In this document: in pieces, positions 59,448 to 64,000 of the stretch
How the letters are laid out: every line of letters starts with the position of its first letter
Position numbering within the stretch: the first letter of the stretch is position 1
Assembly (NCBI RefSeq): GCF_016909495.1
Contig: NZ_JAFBFW010000006.1
Span: 1 to 64,000 of the forward strand
DNA from: Pantoea coffeiphila
Lineage (GTDB): Bacteria > Pseudomonadota > Gammaproteobacteria > Enterobacterales > Enterobacteriaceae
Direction of reading: 5' to 3'
Length of the DNA: 64,000 nucleotides
The notes under the pieces: model-generated
Seen by the model: the letters and a program-made list of their open reading frames with translations, nothing else
What the model was told of the DNA's origin: nothing
Databases searched by the model: none
Translations under genes and position numbers: made by a program

Positions 59448-59459
59448 GGAGAAGCCACC

Positions 59460-59975
59460 ATGTCCGATGACAACCAACATCGCCTGCGTTTTCGCGATGC
59501 GATGGCAAACCTGCCTGCGGCGGTGAATATTGTCACCACCGAGGGCCCGGCAGGGCGCTGTGGGATTACCGCCACCGCTGTGTGTTCGATTACCGATTCG
59601 CCGCCCACGCTGCTGGTGTGTGTTAACAGCAAAAGCGCGATGAATCCGGTGTTTCGCCAGAACGAAAGAATGTGTATTAACGTACTGAACCACCGGCAGG
59701 AAGAGATGGCCCGCCACTTTGCCGGGATGACCGAGCTGCCGATGGCGGATCGTTTTCTGCTGGAGGGATGGCGGGAGGGCAGTCTCGGGCAGCCGATATT
59801 GAATGAGGCGCTGGCCAGTCTGGAAGGCCAGATTGCTCAGGTGCAGACGCTGGGCACACACCAGATGTACCTGGTGGAGATCCGCCATATCTGGCTGGCG
59901 GCATCCGGTGACGGGCTGATTTACTTCAAACGACGCTTCCACGCGCTGACGGCAGGGCAGCAGGAGACCGGCTAG
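59460..59975 (+). CDS. hpaC: HpaC, flavin reductase of 4-HPA monooxygenase
   Basis: A 171-residue short-chain flavin reductase giving FADH2 to HpaB. RFRDAMANLPAAVNIVTTEG (about residues 11-30), GITATAVCSITDSPPTLLVCVN and the ending IYFKRRFHAL match the family. GGAG precedes the ATG at 59460. Its last 50 bases overlap the end of the convergent lysR gene, a rather long antiparallel coding overlap. Confidence 0.94.
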   Translation: MSDDNQHRLRFRDAMANLPAAVNIVTTEGPAGRCGITATAVCSITDSPPTLLVCVNSKSAMNPVFRQNERMCINVLNHRQEEMARHFAGMTELPMADRFLLEGWREGSLGQPILNEALASLEGQIAQVQTLGTHQMYLVEIRHIWLAASGDGLIYFKRRFHALTAGQQETG

Positions 59976-60834
59976 CGCCCGGCGGTTGCAGCATTTCGCT
60001 CATCGCTTTTAAACTGGCTGAGTGTGTGCCCTTGCGCCACACCAGCCAGATTTCAATATTGCCCATCCCTCCACCCAGCGGCCAGGCCTGGACGCTGTCG
60101 CGCCCCGGCATACTCTCCAGCATACTGGCCGGGATCAGCGCCAGCCCCGCGCCCGCGCTGACGCAGGCGAGAATGCCGTGATAGGACTCCATTTCGAAAA
60201 TCTTTCCCGGCACGGCATTCTCCCGCGCGAACCAGTTTTCAAACAGCCGCCGATAGGAGCAGTTGGCGCGGAAGGCGTAAATCGTTGAGCCGGAAATGCT
60301 GGCGGCATCCGGCACCGGTGGATGATTCAGCGCGCCGATCAGCACCAGCTCTTCGCTGAAGGCCGGAACGCCCTCCAGCTGCGGATGCTTCGGCGGCCCG
60401 TCGACGAACGCCGCGCTGTAGCGGCCGGAGAAAATCCCGTCAATCATATCGCCGGAAGGCCCGGTGGAGAGATCCAGCTCCACCTGCGGCCACTGCTGAT
60501 GGTAGCGGGCAATCAGCGGCGGCAGGCGCACGGCAGCAGTGCTTTCAATCGCGCCCAGGGTAAAGACGCCGCTGGGATGTTGGCCGGAAACGCTCAGCTT
60601 CGCCTCATCGGCCAGCGCCAGAATGCGCCGGGCGTAGTCCAGCAGCGTGCGGCCGCTGTCGGTAATATGCAGCCGCAGTTTTTCCCGGCGGAACAGTTCG
60701 CAGCCCAGCTCTTCTTCCAGCTGGCGCAGGCGGGTAGAGATATTTGACGGCACGCGGTGCAGCCTGTCGGCGGCAGCGGTAATGCTGCCCTCTTCGGCAA
60801 TCGCACGGAAGACATCCAGCTGGGTCAGATCCAT
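59926..60834 (-). CDS. LysR family regulator beside sad
   Basis: A 302-residue LysR regulator: HTH residues 1-60 (LDVFRAIAEEGSITAAADRLHRVPSNISTRLRQLEEEL) and a sensor domain with SCS-type pocket stretches (FRANCSYRRLFENWF). It resembles PtrR/YneJ, the regulator next to E. coli sad. Divergent from the sad-like gene at 60977, so likely its regulator. The C-terminal tail (SRSPAALPSARGSVV) comes from the overlap with hpaC and may be an extension gained there. Confidence 0.86.
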   Translation of the reverse strand: MDLTQLDVFRAIAEEGSITAAADRLHRVPSNISTRLRQLEEELGCELFRREKLRLHITDSGRTLLDYARRILALADEAKLSVSGQHPSGVFTLGAIESTAAVRLPPLIARYHQQWPQVELDLSTGPSGDMIDGIFSGRYSAAFVDGPPKHPQLEGVPAFSEELVLIGALNHPPVPDAASISGSTIYAFRANCSYRRLFENWFARENAVPGKIFEMESYHGILACVSAGAGLALIPASMLESMPGRDSVQAWPLGGGMGNIEIWLVWRKGTHSASLKAMSEMLQPPGASRSPAALPSARGSVV

Positions 60835-60840
60835 ATCATT

Positions 60841-60851
60841 CTCAATTTGAG
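60841..60851. promoter_or_regulatory. Candidate LysR operator between lysR and sad
   Basis: CTCAATTTGAG, a perfect 11-base palindrome flanked by T and TA, 7 bases upstream of the lysR start. Confidence 0.4.
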
Positions 60852-60976
60852 TAAATAACTTTCATTATTATTCATTTTTAAAGAAAGAGTGACAAGCTTA
60901 TCCTTTACCTCATGCCGCATTTCAGCCTGAGCCGCTGGGTGCCATGTCGAACCGAATGACCGAGAAGGTGCAAAAC

Positions 60977-62359
60977 ATGACCGACGTAAATTCTGCCGTT
61001 TCCCGCAACCCCGCCACGGGCGACGTGGTGGCCCGCTATCCTTTCGCCAGCCGGGCCGACGTTGATGCCGCGCTGGCACAAAGCGACAGCGCTTTCCAGC
61101 ACTGGCGCACCAGCCCGCTGAGCGCACGCGTGCAGCTGCTGCTGTCCGTTGCCGCCGGGCTGCGCGAACAGAGTCGTGCGCTGGCGGAGATGATGACCAC
61201 GGAAATGGGTAAGCCCATCGATCAGGGCCTGGCCGAAGTGGAGAAAAGCGCGAAGCTGTGTGAATGGTACGCACAGCACGGTCCTGACTTCCTGAAACGT
61301 GAACCGACCACCGTTGAAGGTAACAAAGCCTTCGTTGACTATCTGCCGCTGGGCGCGGTGCTGTCGGTGATGCCGTGGAACTTCCCGATCTGGCAGGTGC
61401 TGCGCGGCGCGGTACCGATTCTGCTGGCGGGCAACAGCTATCTGCTGAAACCGGCCCCGAACGTGATCGGCTGTGCGCTGCTGCTACAGCAGGTGCTGAA
61501 CGATGCCGGGGTGGCGGAAGGGCTGTTTGCAGTGGTTAACGCCGATAACGACGGCGTGGCGCAGGCGATTAACGATCGCCGTATTAAAGCCGTGACCGTG
61601 ACCGGCAGCGTGCGCGCCGGATCGGCGATTGCCGCGCTGGCCGGTGCCGCCATCAAAAAATGCGTGCTGGAGCTGGGCGGCTCCGATGCCTTTATCGTAC
61701 TGGCGGATGCCGATATCGATGCGGCAGTGAAAGGGGCGATTGCCGGTCGCTTTATGAATAACGGCCAGCTGTGTATCTCGGCGAAACGCATCATTGTAGA
61801 GAAAGCGGTTTTTGATACCTTCCGCGACAAATTCCTTACTGCGGTGAAGGCGATGAAAATTGGCGACCCGCGTGAAGCCGGGGTGTGGATTGGCCCGATG
61901 GCGCGTTACGATCTGCGTGACGAGCTGGATTCGCAGGTGCAGGCCACGCTGAAAGAGGGCGCCACTCTGCTGCTGGGCGGCCACGTGCTGCCGGGCGACG
62001 GTAACTACTATGCGCCCACGGTACTGAGCGACGTCACGCCCGCAATGACCAGTTTTAAACAGGAGCTGTTTGGCCCGGTGGCCTCGCTGATTGTGGCGGA
62101 TGATGCCGAACATGCGGTGGCGCTGGCCAATGATTCCGAATTCGGTCTGGGGGGCAGCCTGTGGAGCCGCGATCTGGAGGCCGCACAGCGCCTGGCGTCG
62201 CGCATTGAAACCGGCGGGATGTTTATCAACACGCCAAGCTTCTCCGATCCGCGCGTGCCGATCGGCGGCGTGAAGAAGAGCGGTTTCGGTCGCGAGCTGT
62301 CGCACTTTGGCCTGCGCGAGTTTACCAACCCGCAGACCGTATGGATTGAACAGCCCTGA
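60977..62359 (+). CDS. sad: NAD-dependent succinate-semialdehyde dehydrogenase (Sad/YneI-like)
   Basis: A 460-residue aldehyde dehydrogenase matching E. coli Sad: ITAS-like AVLSVMPWNFPIWQVLRGAVP (about residues 126-145), VTVTGSVRAGSAIAA, Glu in CVLELGGSDAFIVL, catalytic Cys in NNGQLCISAKR, and the ending FGRELSHFGLREF. It lacks NADP-type features of GabD. The ATG at 60977 follows AAGGTG; starts at 60944 and 60956 are possible. Placed after hpaBC, it completes the 4-HPA route by turning succinate semialdehyde into succinate. Confidence 0.88.
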   Translation: MTDVNSAVSRNPATGDVVARYPFASRADVDAALAQSDSAFQHWRTSPLSARVQLLLSVAAGLREQSRALAEMMTTEMGKPIDQGLAEVEKSAKLCEWYAQHGPDFLKREPTTVEGNKAFVDYLPLGAVLSVMPWNFPIWQVLRGAVPILLAGNSYLLKPAPNVIGCALLLQQVLNDAGVAEGLFAVVNADNDGVAQAINDRRIKAVTVTGSVRAGSAIAALAGAAIKKCVLELGGSDAFIVLADADIDAAVKGAIAGRFMNNGQLCISAKRIIVEKAVFDTFRDKFLTAVKAMKIGDPREAGVWIGPMARYDLRDELDSQVQATLKEGATLLLGGHVLPGDGNYYAPTVLSDVTPAMTSFKQELFGPVASLIVADDAEHAVALANDSEFGLGGSLWSRDLEAAQRLASRIETGGMFINTPSFSDPRVPIGGVKKSGFGRELSHFGLREFTNPQTVWIEQP

Positions 62360-62361
62360 AG

Positions 62362-64000
62362 TTACACCGCCATATGGCTGAACCAGTGCTCCAGCTTGTC
62401 CGGCGGTAGGGGATGGGAATAAAAGAAACCCTGGATTTCGTCGCAGCCCAGATGCTGCAACGACGCCAGGGTTTGCAGATCTTCCACGCCTTCGGCCAGC
62501 ACCACGTAGTTCAGCTCTTTCAACATGGTGATCATATGGCGGGCAATCACTTCGCAGGCCGGATCGCAGTTCAGCTGCTGGATCAGCGAACGGTCCAGTT
62601 TAATCACATCGATGGGGATGCGGCGCAGGGTATTAATGTTGTTGTAGCCGGAACCAAAATCGTCCAGCGCGATGCGAAAGCCGCGCTGCTTGAGCATATC
62701 CAGCCCCCGGCAGGCCTCGGTGCTTTCCAGCACCTGCTGGGTTTCCAGGCATTCAAGGGTCAGATCGCCGGGCTGTAAACCGGCGCGCCGGGTTTTCTCT
62801 GCCAGATCGCAGGCAAACTCCGGGCGGGAGAAGTCGCTGACGCTGAGGTTAACCGATACCGGCAAATTCAGCCCTTTTTCACGCCAGACCCGCAGCTGCA
62901 GCAGCGCGTGGTCAATCACCCAGTCGGTCAGTTCATCCATCAGGCTGGTATGTTCCGCCAGCGGGATAAACTCGGCAGGGGAGATATTGCCGGCAACCGG
63001 ATGCTGCCAGCGCAGCAGCGCCTCCAGCCCGACCGGTTTACCGGTGTGCAGGCAGAGCTGCGGCTGATACACCAGGTACAGACCCTGGCTGCCGCGCAGC
63101 GCCAGCGCCAGATCGTTTAGCAGCTGAAAATTGAGATTGCGGCGGCTGTCGCTGTCGGCGTTGTAGGCCATCGCCGTCTGCTTCTGGCTGATGGCCTCAT
63201 GCAGGGCGCTGACCGCCTGGCGCAGCACCTCTGTGACCTGAGAGGTGGCAGGCACAAAACTCACCTCACCGACGTAGATTTTCACATCAATGGTGATATC
63301 GCCCAGTACCTGAGCACGAATATGTTCCAGCCGATCGCTGAGTGCTCTGGCGTTGACCGCGCTGTTTTTTCGGCTGAGCAGAGCAAAACGACCGGTAGCG
63401 ACGGTGTACAGCACGTCCTCTTCGCTCAGATGCAGCCGGGAACGTACCGTTGCGGTCAGGGCTTTCAGCAGTGTTTCTACGGCATCCATCCCCATCGAGC
63501 GGGCGATTTCATAGGCGCGCGGCATATCAATGCAGTCAATCAGCGTCAGGGTCAGCGGATCGAAGCTGGAGGCACGCTGCAGCAGGCCGATATCCTTCAA
63601 CAGCCGCTGGCGATTGGGCAGCTGGGTGACCACATCTTTGTAACCCGCAGTGTACCAGGCATCAAGATAGCCGCTGACCAGGCCCGCCAGCAGCTCCAGC
63701 ATCGTTGACTGATGTTCATCAATGGTGTGCGGCCGGGTGTCGGTAATACACAGGGTTCCCACTGAAATGCCTTCCCGCGTGTAGAGGGGTATACCCGCGT
63801 AGAATCGAATGAAAGGCGCGCCCAGCGTGAAGGGACTTTGGCTGAAACGCGGGTCAAGCAGCGTGTCGCTACAGATCAGCAGCGAATCACTGAGCACCAC
63901 CTGGCGGCAGAAGGCGTCATGCAGCGAACTTTGCGGCACATCCAGGCAGCAGGCGGCCTTAATATACTGATTTTCATTATCCAGAACCGAGACAAAGCAG
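62362..64000 (-). CDS. GAF-GGDEF(degenerate)-EAL cyclic-di-GMP phosphodiesterase (5-prime end outside window)
   Basis: A partial gene: the frame is open to the right edge, with an N-terminal GAF domain (FVSVLDNENQYIKAACCLDV onward), then a GGDEF-like domain whose signature is replaced by ATGRFALL and so cannot make c-di-GMP, then an EAL domain (about the last 250 residues) with all main catalytic motifs: EALLRW, Asn in NLSVSDF, LECLET, DDFGSGYNN, IKLDRSLI and AEGVED. It should hydrolyse c-di-GMP in response to a ligand or redox signal at GAF. Its end is 2 bases from sad (convergent). Confidence 0.88.
   Translation of the reverse strand, partial: CFVSVLDNENQYIKAACCLDVPQSSLHDAFCRQVVLSDSLLICSDTLLDPRFSQSPFTLGAPFIRFYAGIPLYTREGISVGTLCITDTRPHTIDEHQSTMLELLAGLVSGYLDAWYTAGYKDVVTQLPNRQRLLKDIGLLQRASSFDPLTLTLIDCIDMPRAYEIARSMGMDAVETLLKALTATVRSRLHLSEEDVLYTVATGRFALLSRKNSAVNARALSDRLEHIRAQVLGDITIDVKIYVGEVSFVPATSQVTEVLRQAVSALHEAISQKQTAMAYNADSDSRRNLNFQLLNDLALALRGSQGLYLVYQPQLCLHTGKPVGLEALLRWQHPVAGNISPAEFIPLAEHTSLMDELTDWVIDHALLQLRVWREKGLNLPVSVNLSVSDFSRPEFACDLAEKTRRAGLQPGDLTLECLETQQVLESTEACRGLDMLKQRGFRIALDDFGSGYNNINTLRRIPIDVIKLDRSLIQQLNCDPACEVIARHMITMLKELNYVVLAEGVEDLQTLASLQHLGCDEIQGFFYSHPLPPDKLEHWFSHMAV

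Noticed and set aside
58047-59942. 631-codon open frame on the minus strand opposite hpaB/hpaC
   Set aside because: It is the antisense shadow of two clearly recognised genes; the translation is Arg/His/Gln-rich and low in family motifs, typical of GC-rich antisense frames.
1-64000. CRISPR array, insertion sequence, prophage or tRNA-linked island
   Set aside because: No spaced direct repeats, transposase, integrase, phage structural gene or tRNA-like cloverleaf was seen; the only tandem repeat is the octamer at 1-95.

Overview
The window looks like chromosomal DNA of a plant- or soil-associated member of the Enterobacterales, most likely Erwiniaceae (Pantoea/Erwinia-like). This rests on the close likeness of the hpa, otn, fumA and met-type genes to enterobacterial families, a GC-rich coding style with AT-rich regulatory gaps, and tight operons joined by ATGA overlaps. 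No rRNA, tRNA, CRISPR array, insertion sequence or phage gene is visible. Almost every gene is catabolic, transport or regulatory, so this reads as an accessory nutrient-acquisition region.

Layout. 1-95 is an 8-bp tandem repeat followed by a short coding remnant. 340-4426 holds an SDR oxidoreductase, a divergent LysR/MFS efflux pair, msrA and an orphan HipB-like antitoxin/regulator with twin operators. 4670-9915 is an operon of MmgE/PrpD enzyme, NtaA-type flavin monooxygenase and polar amino-acid ABC importer. 9990-19347 is a LacI-controlled sugar-acid locus (periplasmic cupin and lactonase, OtnC, MFS, LacI, cytosolic ModA-like protein, LldD-like hydroxyacid oxidase, Asp/Glu-racemase-fold protein, OtnK). 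19499-27514 is an Rbs-type sugar ABC transporter with PfkB kinase, facing a 2-hydroxyacid dehydrogenase and FGGY kinase. 27806-30323 is a MetNIQ-like importer. 30400-30968 holds two orphan or broken antitoxin genes, and a catalase follows. 32727-36272 is a second amino-acid ABC importer plus flavin monooxygenase. 36269-37749 is a TetR/DUF1471 stress unit. 38600-40936 holds a FeaB-like aldehyde dehydrogenase and a LuxR regulator. 40997-48592 holds ApbE, a flavinylated cytosolic fumarate reductase, a dicarboxylate transporter and fumarase. 48831-59975 is a complete hpa cluster for 4-hydroxyphenylacetate, followed by a LysR regulator, succinate-semialdehyde dehydrogenase and a GAF-GGDEF-EAL protein that runs off the right edge.

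How the genes work together. HpaBC hydroxylates 4-hydroxyphenylacetate, HpaD-G-E-F-H-I carry it to pyruvate plus succinate semialdehyde, and Sad next door makes succinate. The FeaB-like enzyme could feed 4-hydroxyphenylacetate in from aromatic amines. The fumarate block could import a C4 acid, dehydrate it, reduce it with NADH in the cytosol and export succinate. The LacI locus has four copies of one GTAAGC-type palindrome in two divergent promoters, so genes from 10 to 19 kb probably form one regulon for a tetronate (threonate/erythronate) or its lactone, with an unusual set of oxidising and isomerising enzymes. I consider that locus the best candidate for an undescribed pathway variant. The two monooxygenase/importer cassettes, the fumarate block and the non-orthologous hpaD are the next most interesting. 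All functions are inferred from sequence features and recalled family knowledge; no database search was run.
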